The position numbers and the translations under genes are program-made. The notes beneath the pieces are model-generated. The model had not been told where the DNA came from, did no database searches, and saw only the letters and a program-made list of their open reading frames with translations. A stretch of DNA of 48,453 nt from an uncultured Myxococcales bacterium (GTDB taxonomy: Bacteria > Myxococcota_A > UBA9042): positions 1-48,453 of the forward strand of contig CAIYBN010000087.1 in NCBI GenBank assembly GCA_903924465.1, given 5' to 3'. Positions 34,564 to 45,100 of the stretch are shown piece after piece. Numbering within the stretch: the first letter of the stretch is position 1; each line of letters begins with the position of its first letter.

Positions 34564-36726
34564 TCAATCGTCCTCATCCATCCACTGCCCCGTGCCGACG
34601 ACGCGCTCTGACGTCGCGGCGGGCGCCGGCTTTGTGCCCCGCCGCGGCGCCTTGAGGCCGTGGCGCAGACGGAAGCGCAGCGCCTGTTCAGCCACTTCGC
34701 TGCGGACCTCGCCGCGCAGCACGCTCTTCAACTGCTCGAACAGCGGCAGGTCCTCGGGACCGGATTTCATGGCCAGCGCCCATGAGAACAGCCACACATA
34801 GTGCTTCTGCCCGGCGAGGACGGCGGCGACAGCGCGATCGCGGATGTGGCGGTCCGCGTCCGTCCACGGTGTCGTGTCCAGCGTCTGGATCGCTTCATGC
34901 AAATGCTCGTCCGACCCGGTGGCCAAGGACGCGTCGATCACGCGCCTCAGGTGGCTCCGCTCGAGCGCCGACATCGGCCCGGCGAATTCCGCCGGCAGCG
35001 ATTGCGCTTCTGGGGAATCCGGATCGGTTGTCATGACCGGTCGGTCGCCGTCCATCCAAAGCCCGCCGCCGAAGCGATTTTGGATCCATTCGTGGACTCT
35101 CACCGCCATCTCGAGGTTGAGCTGCCCTGCGCGCAGCGCCTCGCGTGCCGGCCCGAGCACAAACTGGCGCAAGTCATGCGCGTCGATCGCGTCGTCGCGC
35201 CACTGCGGATGCTGCCAGATGGTCCAGGCCAGCTGGGTGAGCGGCGGGTCCCGATCGGGATCGTGCAGTCGGCCGCACCACTCACGCAGCGCCCATCGCC
35301 GCGTGCTTTGGTCCGGCGCGTCGAGGCATGCCGCCATCGTCGACCGCAGCAGCTCCGTCGGCGCGGTCGCCAAATGCCCTTGCAACGGCGTCTGGAACCG
35401 CGCCCAGTGCCCCGGCCAGTTCGCTTGCAGCGCCGTCAGGATGCGAAGCGGGCTTTGGGTCGAAGGGCGCGATGCGCCCAGCACCGAGTTCCAGGAAGGA
35501 CCTGAGTAATCGATCATCCGCGCGTCCGTAACATCCGGGCTCGCCGCGTCCAGGAGGTCGAGCAGCGCATCGAGCGGCGCGTCCGCGGGCCAAACCGCCG
35601 CCATCGCTTCAGCATACTGCGCGGCCTGGCCGTACATGTCGCCCTCATCGCTATGGCGCAGCGCTTCGGCCGCGAGCATCAGGCCCACCGTCAGCGCGTG
35701 CTCCGCAGTGACCGCTTTCACGATCCGGGACGCCAACTGGTGCCGGTCCCATCGCCCCATCTCGGGCAGCGCGTTCAGAACCTGCTGGATCTGGCCCGGC
35801 ACGTCGTCTGCCCGGCACAGAACCCCGACCAATGCGGCGATTTCCTCGTCCTGGCGGTAGCCTTTCGTCGTCAGCATGCGCCGTGCCGCCGGGATCGCCA
35901 GCGCATCGGGCAAGGTCACGAGGACGGTGATGAGTTCGTGGCTCTGGATCGTTTGCCAGCCCTCGACGTTTGCCAACATGTCCGCGAGCGCGCGCAGTTG
36001 CGGGTCCGCGGCAGCGAGCGCCTCAGGGGTCAGCACCTGCGCCGGATCCGCGTCGAGCACCCCCGCCCACCACGCCGGACGGTGTGCCGGACCCAGCGAT
36101 TTCAGCGCCTGTCGCCGGACCAAGGGATCCGTCGAATTGGCCATCCGCTGCAGCGCGGTCAATGCAAGTGGCGAGTTGGGCAGCAAGGTCGCGGCCATCC
36201 GATAAGTCGCGCCATCGTTCGACTCGACGAGTTCAAGAAACTGCGCCGCGTCCAATGCGGCGCCCGCCGAGACGAGTCTCGCCAAGCCGCGCGCGGCGAC
36301 ATCTGGCGTCTCGTCCCACTCGATGAGGTCGGCATCGCAGACGCGTAGCACGCAAAGCAGCATTCCTGCGGTCTCTGGGCGCTGCCGTTTGGCGCACAGG
36401 GCGACACCGAGACTCAAGGCGGCGAGCGCAATGGCCCGCTCTTCCGACTGTGCGCGCTCAGCCTTTGACTCGCGCATCCACCGCAAGCGTCGACGCTCCA
36501 TGGAGCTTTGCCCTTCAAGACTCTCGTCGTCTTCCTCCTCCGCCTCGTCGTCGTCATCGTCCGTTTCGCCCGCTGCGTCGTCGTCCTCCGCCTCGTCGCC
36601 CTCCGCCTCATCGTCGTCTTCCGCATCGACCGTCGACGAGTGCCAGTTCGGGGCCAGTGTGTCCAGCGCCTCACGAATGAGCATCAGTTCGTCCAGGTCG
36701 GCAAAGGCCTTCATGGCTGCTTCCAT
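34564..36726 (-). CDS. HEAT-like helical protein with acidic low-complexity segment, next to lon
   Basis: The 720-residue protein has no signal peptide. Residues about 35-71 are almost all Asp/Glu (AEDDDEAEGDEAEDDDAAGE and on). The rest is helical and repeat-like, with HEAT-type stretches (LALTALQRMANSTDPLVRRQALKSLG; IPAARRMLTTKGY) and many Trp/Leu helices. No enzyme motif is seen. The gene starts 26 bp after the Lon-like gene and is probably co-transcribed with it. A cytoplasmic scaffold or a Lon substrate adaptor is possible, but this rests on position only. ATG 36726 or 36714 could be the start. Confidence 0.8.
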   Translation of the reverse strand: MEAAMKAFADLDELMLIREALDTLAPNWHSSTVDAEDDDEAEGDEAEDDDAAGETDDDDDEAEEEDDESLEGQSSMERRRLRWMRESKAERAQSEERAIALAALSLGVALCAKRQRPETAGMLLCVLRVCDADLIEWDETPDVAARGLARLVSAGAALDAAQFLELVESNDGATYRMAATLLPNSPLALTALQRMANSTDPLVRRQALKSLGPAHRPAWWAGVLDADPAQVLTPEALAAADPQLRALADMLANVEGWQTIQSHELITVLVTLPDALAIPAARRMLTTKGYRQDEEIAALVGVLCRADDVPGQIQQVLNALPEMGRWDRHQLASRIVKAVTAEHALTVGLMLAAEALRHSDEGDMYGQAAQYAEAMAAVWPADAPLDALLDLLDAASPDVTDARMIDYSGPSWNSVLGASRPSTQSPLRILTALQANWPGHWARFQTPLQGHLATAPTELLRSTMAACLDAPDQSTRRWALREWCGRLHDPDRDPPLTQLAWTIWQHPQWRDDAIDAHDLRQFVLGPAREALRAGQLNLEMAVRVHEWIQNRFGGGLWMDGDRPVMTTDPDSPEAQSLPAEFAGPMSALERSHLRRVIDASLATGSDEHLHEAIQTLDTTPWTDADRHIRDRAVAAVLAGQKHYVWLFSWALAMKSGPEDLPLFEQLKSVLRGEVRSEVAEQALRFRLRHGLKAPRRGTKPAPAATSERVVGTGQWMDEDD

Positions 36727-36752
36727 CGCTTCCTCCTCGCCGTTTGGGCAGG

Positions 36753-39041
36753 CTACGCTTGGGCGCCGTCCCGGACCGGCGCCCTTTGGAGCACGAGCGC
36801 CACCACCTCGCGCACGTGCTCGACCGCGTGGACGCGCACCTGCGTTCCCGCGGGCACGTCGCCGAGGTTCATGGCCGGGAGCACCACCTCAGCGATTCCT
36901 GCGCGTTCGGCCGCAAGCACTTTGGCCCGCACGCCGCCGACCGGCAGCACCTTGCCTTGCAGCGAAATTTCGCCGGTCATGGCCACCTCCGCGCGCGCGG
37001 GCTGCCCGGACAGCGCCGACACCAGGGCGACGAGCACGGCGCATCCGGCAGACGGCCCATCCTTGGGCGTCGCGCCATCGGGCAGGTGAACGTGCAGGTC
37101 GCGCTGCAGCGCGGCCGGTCGCAGGCCATACGCGCGCGGGTCGGCGCGGAGCAATGCCAGCGCCGTATAGACGGATTCCTTCAGGACCGACCCGAGTTGA
37201 CCCGTCATGCGGATCCGCCCGCCGCCGGGCCGACTCGGCGCCATCACCGCGATTTCGATGAACAGGAGCGCGCCGCCTTCACCCGACACCGACAGGCCGG
37301 TCGCCACGCCAGGCGGCAGCGTCGATTGCGCCACGCCATGCTGGAAGCGCCGAGGCCCGAGCACGGCCAGCACCTCTTCGTCGCTCACTTGAACCGTGTC
37401 GGACTCGCCGCGCGCCCGTGCCAACGCCCGCGCCCGTGTGAGAGACGCCAGCGCGCGCTGGGCCTGCCGCACGCCCGGCTCGCGCGTGTAGCCCTCAACG
37501 ATCCCGCGCATCGTGGCCGCGCTGAGCGCCGGAAGCTTGCCAAGTCCGCTGTCCTTGACGATCCGCGGCCACAGGTGGTCCAAGCCAATCGCGACCTTCT
37601 CCGGCAGCGTGTAGCCCTCCAGTTCGATCAGCTCCAGCCGGTCGCGCAAGATGGGGTCGATCTTCCCCGCGTCGTTCGCCGTGCAAATGAACAGGACATG
37701 CGACAGGTCATAGCCGACGCTCAGGTAGTTGTCCCGGAAGTGCTGATTCTGCGCTGGATCCAGGATCTCCAGCAGCGCGCCGCCCGGGGAGCGACCGCGA
37801 TCGACGCCCAGCTTGTCGATTTCGTCCAGCAGCACCACAGCCGACGCGCTGCCGCTCAACGCCATGGCCTGCAGGATTCGCCCGGAGCTTGCCGCGACGT
37901 AGCTCAGCCGGAAGCCACGCAGTTCAGCCTCGTCGTGCACGCCGCCGAGCGCCACGCGGGCAAACTTGCGACCCATCGCCTCCGCAATCGCTTGGGCGAT
38001 CGTGGTCTTGCCGACACCCGGCGGCCCGACAAGACAGAGCACCGTGCTCGCTGCCGCTCCTCCCAGCTTGCGCACTGCCAGATACTCAAGAATGCGCTGC
38101 TTGGGTTTGACCAGCCCCGTGTGCTCGCGATCCAGGGCATGCGAGACGGCATCGAGATCGACCGGCCGCGGGGCATCGGGCGTCCAAGGCAGGCGCGCCA
38201 TGAAGTCGAGGTGGCCCAGATACGTGGCGTAATCGTGGTGATCCGCCTTCATTCCGCGCAGCAGCCGCAGTTCGCGGCGGGCCATTTCGCGCGCCTCCTT
38301 GGGCAGTCCGGCGACCATCAGCCGCTTCTGCAGCCGCGCCAGATCGCTTTCGTCGGCGCCCTGGTCCGGATCGTACAGGTCCAGCGCGCGCATCACCTCC
38401 ACACATTCCGACCACAAACGCCGACGCACTTCCGGATCCTGCGGCTGCACGGCGCGTTCCACGGTCAGCCGCTCAAGCGTCCGGTGGGCATCGCGCTCGG
38501 GCCGGGTCTGCAACAGCCGCTGCGTGAACTGCCGCAGCGCGCGTTCCGGCGTTGCCTGCTGGCTCTGCACGAGCTCCGCCGGCGTGGCCAACGCGCGGAC
38601 GAGGCCCAGCAACGCGCCCGGCAGCCGGTCCTGCCACTGCTCTGCTCCAGGCAGCGCACCCGTTCGCAGCGCTTCGAGCATCCGGGCGCCCTCATCCAGC
38701 AGCCCGGGCATATCCGTCGCGGCGACCGGTTCGCCGGTCCAGGTACCCTGGAACGGCGCACCCTGACCCACCGCGGTCGCGATGCGCATCCGCCGGACGC
38801 CGAGCAGCGTCGCGTTCTCCGGTTCCACCGCGAGGATTTTCGCCAGCGTGCCCCAACGTCCGCTCACCAGCGCGGGCATCTCGACGGGCGACGTCACAGT
38901 GACAAAGCCGGCCAGTTCGCCCGCCCGACCTTGCAGCCACCTGAGCGTGGCCACGTCGAGACTCGGCAGGGCAAAGGTCCGGGTCTCTCCGGGCAGAATG
39001 GCGTCTTTGTGCAGCGGCAGCAGGAGAATGGGTTCTGACAT
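36753..39041 (-). CDS. lon: ATP-dependent Lon protease
   Basis: The 762-residue protein has a Lon N-terminal (LAN) domain (about 1-190), an AAA+ module with Walker A GPPGVGKT (339-346) and Walker B VVLLDEID (402-409), and a serine-lysine protease domain with Ser664 in PKDGPSAG and Lys707 in GGVRAK. The spacing of 43 residues equals that of E. coli Ser679-Lys722. The N-domain is divergent, and the coiled region before the AAA+ module appears conventional. Lon degrades misfolded and regulatory proteins in the cytoplasm. ATG 39041 (start MSEPILLLPL) was preferred over an upstream ATG at 39098, which adds an atypical extension. It heads a probable operon with the acidic HEAT-like gene. Confidence 0.94.
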   Translation of the reverse strand: MSEPILLLPLHKDAILPGETRTFALPSLDVATLRWLQGRAGELAGFVTVTSPVEMPALVSGRWGTLAKILAVEPENATLLGVRRMRIATAVGQGAPFQGTWTGEPVAATDMPGLLDEGARMLEALRTGALPGAEQWQDRLPGALLGLVRALATPAELVQSQQATPERALRQFTQRLLQTRPERDAHRTLERLTVERAVQPQDPEVRRRLWSECVEVMRALDLYDPDQGADESDLARLQKRLMVAGLPKEAREMARRELRLLRGMKADHHDYATYLGHLDFMARLPWTPDAPRPVDLDAVSHALDREHTGLVKPKQRILEYLAVRKLGGAAASTVLCLVGPPGVGKTTIAQAIAEAMGRKFARVALGGVHDEAELRGFRLSYVAASSGRILQAMALSGSASAVVLLDEIDKLGVDRGRSPGGALLEILDPAQNQHFRDNYLSVGYDLSHVLFICTANDAGKIDPILRDRLELIELEGYTLPEKVAIGLDHLWPRIVKDSGLGKLPALSAATMRGIVEGYTREPGVRQAQRALASLTRARALARARGESDTVQVSDEEVLAVLGPRRFQHGVAQSTLPPGVATGLSVSGEGGALLFIEIAVMAPSRPGGGRIRMTGQLGSVLKESVYTALALLRADPRAYGLRPAALQRDLHVHLPDGATPKDGPSAGCAVLVALVSALSGQPARAEVAMTGEISLQGKVLPVGGVRAKVLAAERAGIAEVVLPAMNLGDVPAGTQVRVHAVEHVREVVALVLQRAPVRDGAQA

Positions 39042-39280
39042 CGGGCGATCCGGACAGCAGGAAGCCAGAGGGTACGACCAAGGCGGGCGCGGAGGCAAGA
39101 GGGCGAAGGGAGGCCAATAGCCGGGCGGTTACGTCGTGATCGGACAAAGCGCCGAACAGTTCCCACAGTCTGAGCCACTCCTGCCCCAAATTGCGTCATT
39201 TTCGCATGGCCAGGCACAGCGCTACCCGCGACGGAATGTCAGCCCGCTTGGTGCTGTTCTGATTGGGGCCCGCGTCAGAA

Positions 39281-42200
39281 CTACTGGCAGATCCCGTTCC
39301 CGCAAGTGCCGCCGACGCAAGGGCCTGTGTTGTTGGTGTGGGTGCAGCCGTCAGTCGAGTTGCACACGTCGTTGGTGCAGGGGTTGCCGTCGTCGCAGAT
39401 CTGGTTCAGGCGGAAGATGCGCGCCGAGCCGGCGTCGACCAGCGGGCTACCGAATCCCGGGACGTCGGTGCCGGGCACGCCGGCCAACAACCAGCCGCCG
39501 CTGAGCGCAACGCTGCCGCCAAGGCCATCTGCCGCGGCGAGCTTGGATTTCAAGTACGCGAATGGGCTCCACGAGCCGTTGCTGCGGCTGAACACGTAGG
39601 CTGCGCCGCTGTTGCTCAGGGTGTTGTTCGACCCGTCGCCGTTGACGCCGGTCGCCGCGCTGTCCTCCCCGCTGGCGCCGATGCCGAGCAAGTCGCCGTC
39701 GAGGGCCACGGCGACGGCAAAATGGTCACCTGCATCCGGGAACGCGGCCTTGAGGTACGCTTGCTGCGTCCAAGTGGCATTTTGCCTCAAGAAGACGTAC
39801 GCCGCGCCGCTGTCCGGCTGCGAGTTGTCGGTGTCCATGCCGCCTGAGTCCTCGCCGCTCGCGCCGACGACCAACGTGCCGCCGCCCAATGCAAGGGCCG
39901 CGCCAAAGCCGTCGCCTGGGTCGCCGTTGCTGGCAGTCAAGACGGCCGTTGGCACCCAGCTTGTGCCGAAGCGGGTGAAGATGGCGACGGCGCCGGAGCC
40001 GGGTGTGCTGCCAAACGCGTTGGGCGCGCCGACGGCAATGAAGTCCCCGTCGATGCTGACCGCTGAGCCAAACGCCGCACCGGCCTGCGGATTGGCCGCC
40101 TTCAAGTAGGCCTGCTGCGTCCACACGCCGCCGCTGCGCACGAACACATACGCCGCGCCCGCCCCGGGACTCCCGTTGTCGCTTTGGCCCGCTCCGCCGC
40201 TGGCCTCGGCGGGTGCGCCGACGACGATCGTGTCGCCCGAGATAGCGACTGCGCTGCCGAAGCCGTCGCCCGCGTCGGTGTTGCTGGCTTTGAGGTACGC
40301 CTGCTCGACCCAGGTGCTGTTGCCCGGGTTCGGCACGAGGGCGTAGGCGGCGCCGGCTTTGGACGCGGAGTTGTCGGCTTCATTGCCGTTGACGCCCTTG
40401 GCGCCGCTGGATTCACCCTTGGCGCCGACGACCAGACTTGTGCCGGAGATGCCAACCGCGCAACCGAACAGGTCGCCCGCCTCGCCCTGCGCCACCGTGA
40501 TGAATCGCTTGAACTGCCAGCTGTTGGCGACAAACGCGAAGGCCGAGACGGCGCCAGTTGCCTGCGTTTTCGGCACGCCCTTGACGTTGGGCATGCCGAC
40601 GAGGGCGACGTCCCCGGCGATCGCTGCCACCGTGCCAAATCCAGAGCCGGCTTCGATGACGTCGGGCCCGAGGGAATTCTGTTCTGCGGCGACAGTCGAG
40701 AACGTACAGCCGACGCCGGCCGCGCACAAATCGACCGTGCACGGATTGCCGTCGGCGCAGACTTTGGGGATGTACGCGCAGGTGCCGTTGGCACAGACCA
40801 GCGGGTCGCAGACACCGCCGCAGACGCCGGTGCCACCGCATGCGCCGCTGGCGCAAGTGTCATTCACCGTGCAGGCGTTGCCGTCATTGCAAGCGCCACT
40901 GGTCGCCGTGCTCTGGCAACTGCCGGCCGTGCATGCGTCGATGGTGCATTTGTTGCCGTCCGAGCATGGAATGGCGTTGTTGGCGTGGCTGCAACCGTTC
41001 GCGCCACAGCCGTCCGTCGTGCACGCGTTGCCATCGTTGCAGGGCTGCGGATCGAGCGCGTAGATGCTGACCGTGCTATCGGACATCGTGGTGACGAACG
41101 CGAAGGAGTCGGCCAATGCCACGTAGTAGCCAAACTCTTGAGAGTCCCAGTTGTACTCGGGCTTGAGGTAAGCGGACTGGGTCCACTTGGTGGCACTGCG
41201 CTGGAACAGGAAGGCGGCGCCAATTCCGAAGCCGCTGATCGGGCTCGCTGGGTCGCCGTCGATGCCCGTCGCCGCCCTCCCCTCACCCGTAGCACCGACG
41301 AGCAAGCGGTCCCCGCGCAGTGCGATGCTGCCGCCAAAGCCGTCCCAATTCGCCGCGTCGCTGCTGAGGATCGTCGCCGTCGACACCCAGAGGCCGTCGC
41401 GCTTCTCGACGATCGCCACGGATTGGTTGGTCACGTCAGCGATGGCGGCCGTGTGGCCGTCGAGCGCGAGAGGGCCACCGGTGTTGGTGGGCACGTACGC
41501 TGGATTCGAAGTCACAACGTTTCCCGCGAGGTCAAAAAAGTTCACCGTCTGCGGGCTGCCGCCCCAGGAGACGAGAATCGCGTCGTCGGAGATGGCGACG
41601 TAATTGCCAAAATAGATGGCGTCCTTGAACTCGTTGATCAAATTACCCTTCAGGTAGGCAATCTGCGCCCACGTCCCGCCCGTGCGCCGGAAGACGTAGG
41701 CTGCGCCGCCGTGGGGACAGCCGACCCACGTCTGGTCGCCGTTGATGAGGGCGTCGCAGCCCATTTCTTCCGGCGCGCCGACGATTGCGTAGTCGCCGTG
41801 GATGGCGACGGTGCTGCCAAAAAGTGCGCCAGCCATCGGATTGGAAGCCTTCAAGTACGCCTGCTGCTGCCACGTCGTGCCAGAGCGGACGAACACATAG
41901 GCCGCGCCGGAATCCTTCGCGCTCGTATCGTTCGGATTGCCGTCGATGCCTGCGGACCCGCTGTCGTCGCCGGGCGCGCCAATCAGGGCGGTGTCGCCGC
42001 TGAGCGCATTCGCCTCGCCGAACCCATCGTTCGCGTTCGCGCCCTGAAGCGTGTGTTGCGTCAACCAGTTCCAGCCGCTCGACACGAAGACGCTCCCACC
42101 GATGAGGAGCGTGCCTGCGTCTGCGGCGATGGGGGCATCGGCAAAATCCAGAGTAGCTGCCGCCGCGAGCGCATGACCGTTGGAGCACTGGTTGCCCGGC

Positions 42201-44701
42201 TGGCAATAGTCGAATGTGCAGCCATTGCCGTCGTCGCAAGGCGCGACGGGTGGCACGATGCACGCGCCGCCGCTGCACAGGGGCGCGACGCAGTTCGCCT
42301 GCGCGCCACAGACAGCGCCGTCGTTGCCCGGTGTAAACAGGCAGCCCGTGGCTGGCGCGCAGCTGTCGACCGTGCACAGCGTGCCGTCATTGCACAGGAT
42401 TGCGCTGTGTTTGCAGCCAGTTTGTGGCGCACAGCTGTCCGCAGTGCACGCGTCACCATCGTCGCAGAGGAGCGCGCTGCCCATGCAAGCCGCGTTGAGG
42501 CACGCATCGTTTTGGGTACACGCACTGCCGTCGTCGCAGGCGCTGCCGTCGGTCTTGGCCGGCCCGGTCGCGCACGTCCAGGCGAAGTCACCGGTGGCTT
42601 GGCACTGGCCGGTGAAACAATTCGCGGCGACGGCGCTGCAGTCGATCGGCAAGCCGCCGACACAGGTTCCGCTGTTGTTGCAGACTTCGCCGAGCGTGCA
42701 GCCGTTTGCGTCGTTGCACGCGACCCCGGCGGACGCGAAAGTCGCCACGCACGTCGCGCTCGCCGGTCCGGTCGACTGGCAGGCGCCGCCTGTGCAGCCG
42801 CCGCCCGAGGCCAAGCCCGTGCAGTTCTTGATTGCGCCAGCGAGGCACGCGCCGCTCTTGCACGCGTCGTTCTCCGTGCAGCCGTTGCCGTCCGCGTCGC
42901 AGGTGGCGCCGTCGGGCAGCGCAACGTTGAAGCAGAGGTGGCTTTGGCTGCCGATCGAGTAGCACAGGCCACCCGTGCAAGGCTGGGTCGTGGCGGGACA
43001 AACGACCGCCGCTCCGGGCTTGCACACGCCGGCGTCGCAGGCGTCGCCGATCGTGCAGCCGTTTGCGTCACTACAGGTTGCGGCGACGGGCAAATGCACA
43101 CAGGCGCCCGCGTTGCAGCTTTCCACCGTGCAGGTGTTCGCGTCCGCGCAGTTGCCGGCGACGGGCGCATGGAGGCAGACGCCGGCGGTGCAGCTGTCGG
43201 CCGTGCAGGCGTTGGCGTCGTCGCAGTCAAGGGGAGCGAGACCCCGGCAGACGCCGGAGATGCAGACATCGACCTGCGTGCAGCCGTCCCCGTCGTTGCA
43301 GAGCGTGAAACCTGTCGCCACATGTTTGCAGCCGATTCCCGCGGTGCAGCTGTCGGTGGTGCACACGTTGCCGTCGTCGCACGGGTCAAGCGCCGTGGCC
43401 GTACACGTGCCGGCCATGCACTGGCTTGCCAGTGTGCACGGGTCGCCATCCTCGCAAGCGCCGGAATTCGCGGAGGTGTGCACACAGCCGCTGGCGGGAT
43501 CACACGTGTCGATGGAGCAGTCGCCGCCGTCGTCACAAGGAATGACCACCCCGGCGCACGCCCCGTTCACGCACGCGTCGCCGGTGGTGCAGACGCTGCC
43601 GTCGTCGCAGCCCCCAGACAGGGCGACGTGCAAGCAGCCGGCGCTTGGGTCGCAGCTGTCGTCGGTGCAGGCGTTGCTGTCGTTGCAGTTGGCGAAAGCG
43701 GCGCCTTGGCAGAAGCCTTGACTGCACACCTCGCCGACCGTGCAAGCGTCGCTATCGGTGCAGGTCGAGGCGTTGGGCGTGTTGACACAGCCGCTGGCGG
43801 GTTTGCAACTGTCGTCGGTGCAGCCGTTGTCGTCGGTGCAGGCGGTCACGGGCCCGGCCAAGCACGTGGTCGCAGAGCAAGCGTCGGCGAGCGTGCAGGC
43901 GTTACCGTCGTCGCAAGGGTTGATATTGGTGGAAAAGACGCAGCCGGTCGCGGAGGTGCAGCTGTCGTCGGTGCACGCGTTGCCGTCGTTGCAGGTGATC
44001 TTGGCGCCCAGGCATGCGCCACTCGCGCAAGCGTCGGTGGTGCACGCGTCGCCGTCGTCGCAGGGCGTGCCATCGGCGGCGGGGCTGATGCCGCAGGTGT
44101 TGTCGGTGTTGCAGACGGCGACGAGGCAGGCTTCGCTGGGTGAGGGGCACGCGGCTGGATCGCAAACCGCGATGGCATCCGTGCCTGCCGCAATCTCCTC
44201 GACGTCGAGCGTGGCATCCGTACCTTCGGCGTCGCTGCCAGCGTCGGCGTCGTTCGTTGCGGTGACTTCGACAGCGGCTTCGACGTCGGGCGCCTCAGCC
44301 GAGTCGGTTCCAGGTCCAACTTCATCGGGCGCGGCTGCGTCCGTGCCGGCGTCCGAGACATCCGGCGCGTCGGCGTCCTGCACGTCCTGAGCATCGACCG
44401 CATCGGCCGCGCCATCGGCCACGTCCGGTCCTGAGTCGACTTCCAGCGCCGCGTCGGCCGCGCCGTCGCCCGCTTCGTCCGGTCCTGAGTCAGCTTCCAG
44501 CGCCACGACGTCGGGGAGGTCCGCTGCGTCCGCGTCGGCTGCCTCCATGCTCACTTCAGTTGCCTGAACATCGGCGTCGAGGCCGCCCGCGGGAGGCGTG
44601 ATCCTGTTGCCGCATGCGGCCACCCAGAGAACCAGCACCGCGCAGGACGCCACACGGCAGGCAACGGCATGCGTGAGTCGCGCAACAGCCATTCGTTCCA
44701 T
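39281..44701 (-). CDS. Giant Cys-rich lipoprotein with FG-GAP-like beta-propellers
   Basis: From ATG 44701 (strong GGAGGTG SD) the protein has 1,806 residues. The signal CAVLVLWVAAC has lipobox V-A-A-C (Cys30). A long Asp/Ala/Val spacer (about 35-180) is followed by roughly 25 Cys modules of type CDDGNACTxDSCxxxxGCxH (about 180-850). Then come two propeller-like blocks (about 850-1215 and 1340-1760) built of repeats like DGFGSAVAISGDTIVVGAP and GAAYVFVRSGGVWTQQAYLK, which match FG-GAP/integrin-alpha-like blades. A further Cys block separates the propellers, and another closes the protein. Such proteins probably sit on the cell surface; binding partners and function are unknown. The extension upstream of 44701 lacks a signal and is not used. 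Confidence 0.88.
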   Translation of the reverse strand: MERMAVARLTHAVACRVASCAVLVLWVAACGNRITPPAGGLDADVQATEVSMEAADADAADLPDVVALEADSGPDEAGDGAADAALEVDSGPDVADGAADAVDAQDVQDADAPDVSDAGTDAAAPDEVGPGTDSAEAPDVEAAVEVTATNDADAGSDAEGTDATLDVEEIAAGTDAIAVCDPAACPSPSEACLVAVCNTDNTCGISPAADGTPCDDGDACTTDACASGACLGAKITCNDGNACTDDSCTSATGCVFSTNINPCDDGNACTLADACSATTCLAGPVTACTDDNGCTDDSCKPASGCVNTPNASTCTDSDACTVGEVCSQGFCQGAAFANCNDSNACTDDSCDPSAGCLHVALSGGCDDGSVCTTGDACVNGACAGVVIPCDDGGDCSIDTCDPASGCVHTSANSGACEDGDPCTLASQCMAGTCTATALDPCDDGNVCTTDSCTAGIGCKHVATGFTLCNDGDGCTQVDVCISGVCRGLAPLDCDDANACTADSCTAGVCLHAPVAGNCADANTCTVESCNAGACVHLPVAATCSDANGCTIGDACDAGVCKPGAAVVCPATTQPCTGGLCYSIGSQSHLCFNVALPDGATCDADGNGCTENDACKSGACLAGAIKNCTGLASGGGCTGGACQSTGPASATCVATFASAGVACNDANGCTLGEVCNNSGTCVGGLPIDCSAVAANCFTGQCQATGDFAWTCATGPAKTDGSACDDGSACTQNDACLNAACMGSALLCDDGDACTADSCAPQTGCKHSAILCNDGTLCTVDSCAPATGCLFTPGNDGAVCGAQANCVAPLCSGGACIVPPVAPCDDGNGCTFDYCQPGNQCSNGHALAAAATLDFADAPIAADAGTLLIGGSVFVSSGWNWLTQHTLQGANANDGFGEANALSGDTALIGAPGDDSGSAGIDGNPNDTSAKDSGAAYVFVRSGTTWQQQAYLKASNPMAGALFGSTVAIHGDYAIVGAPEEMGCDALINGDQTWVGCPHGGAAYVFRRTGGTWAQIAYLKGNLINEFKDAIYFGNYVAISDDAILVSWGGSPQTVNFFDLAGNVVTSNPAYVPTNTGGPLALDGHTAAIADVTNQSVAIVEKRDGLWVSTATILSSDAANWDGFGGSIALRGDRLLVGATGEGRAATGIDGDPASPISGFGIGAAFLFQRSATKWTQSAYLKPEYNWDSQEFGYYVALADSFAFVTTMSDSTVSIYALDPQPCNDGNACTTDGCGANGCSHANNAIPCSDGNKCTIDACTAGSCQSTATSGACNDGNACTVNDTCASGACGGTGVCGGVCDPLVCANGTCAYIPKVCADGNPCTVDLCAAGVGCTFSTVAAEQNSLGPDVIEAGSGFGTVAAIAGDVALVGMPNVKGVPKTQATGAVSAFAFVANSWQFKRFITVAQGEAGDLFGCAVGISGTSLVVGAKGESSGAKGVNGNEADNSASKAGAAYALVPNPGNSTWVEQAYLKASNTDAGDGFGSAVAISGDTIVVGAPAEASGGAGQSDNGSPGAGAAYVFVRSGGVWTQQAYLKAANPQAGAAFGSAVSIDGDFIAVGAPNAFGSTPGSGAVAIFTRFGTSWVPTAVLTASNGDPGDGFGAALALGGGTLVVGASGEDSGGMDTDNSQPDSGAAYVFLRQNATWTQQAYLKAAFPDAGDHFAVAVALDGDLLGIGASGEDSAATGVNGDGSNNTLSNSGAAYVFSRSNGSWSPFAYLKSKLAAADGLGGSVALSGGWLLAGVPGTDVPGFGSPLVDAGSARIFRLNQICDDGNPCTNDVCNSTDGCTHTNNTGPCVGGTCGNGICQ

Positions 44702-45100
44702 ACGCCACCTCCGCGCCCCGTCCGGATCCGCGCCTTGCGGCCATAACCACACCGTCCGAGGCAGTGTGACCTTGCCAGACACCCACGTCAAGCACGCCAT
44801 TTCTCTTGAATTCAGCCACTTTGGACGCGACATGACGCGATCGTCCCGCGCCTTGGACCGCGCTGGATGTTGTTGGTCGAAATGGCGGTCAGCGTCGCGT
44901 TCGGCTTCAGGTTCGCGGCGATGGGCAAGGACTTTGGGGCCGCACTCGGTCGTGCGTTGGATTGATCAGGTTTCGGGACGCCTCGTCTGCGCGCGCGCCT
45001 GCGGAGACAGACGGCGCCGCGCACCGAACGGCTCAGGGCGCACGTTGCGCGCTTCCGCGCGCTGCCAGCGCTTGGCCGTTGAAGAGGCTGATTTGTCGGC

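Noticed and set aside
33302..34567. 421-codon minus-strand ORF over the small exported protein
   Set aside because: Arg/Ala-rich, no signal peptide, no SD. The overlapping 200-codon frame has SD, signal peptide and a recognisable motif.
40184..44143. 1,319-codon plus-strand ORF
   Set aside because: It is antisense to the Cys-rich lipoprotein gene. Its Ala/Val/Arg-rich product is a by-product of repeated high-GC codons and has no domain or SD support.
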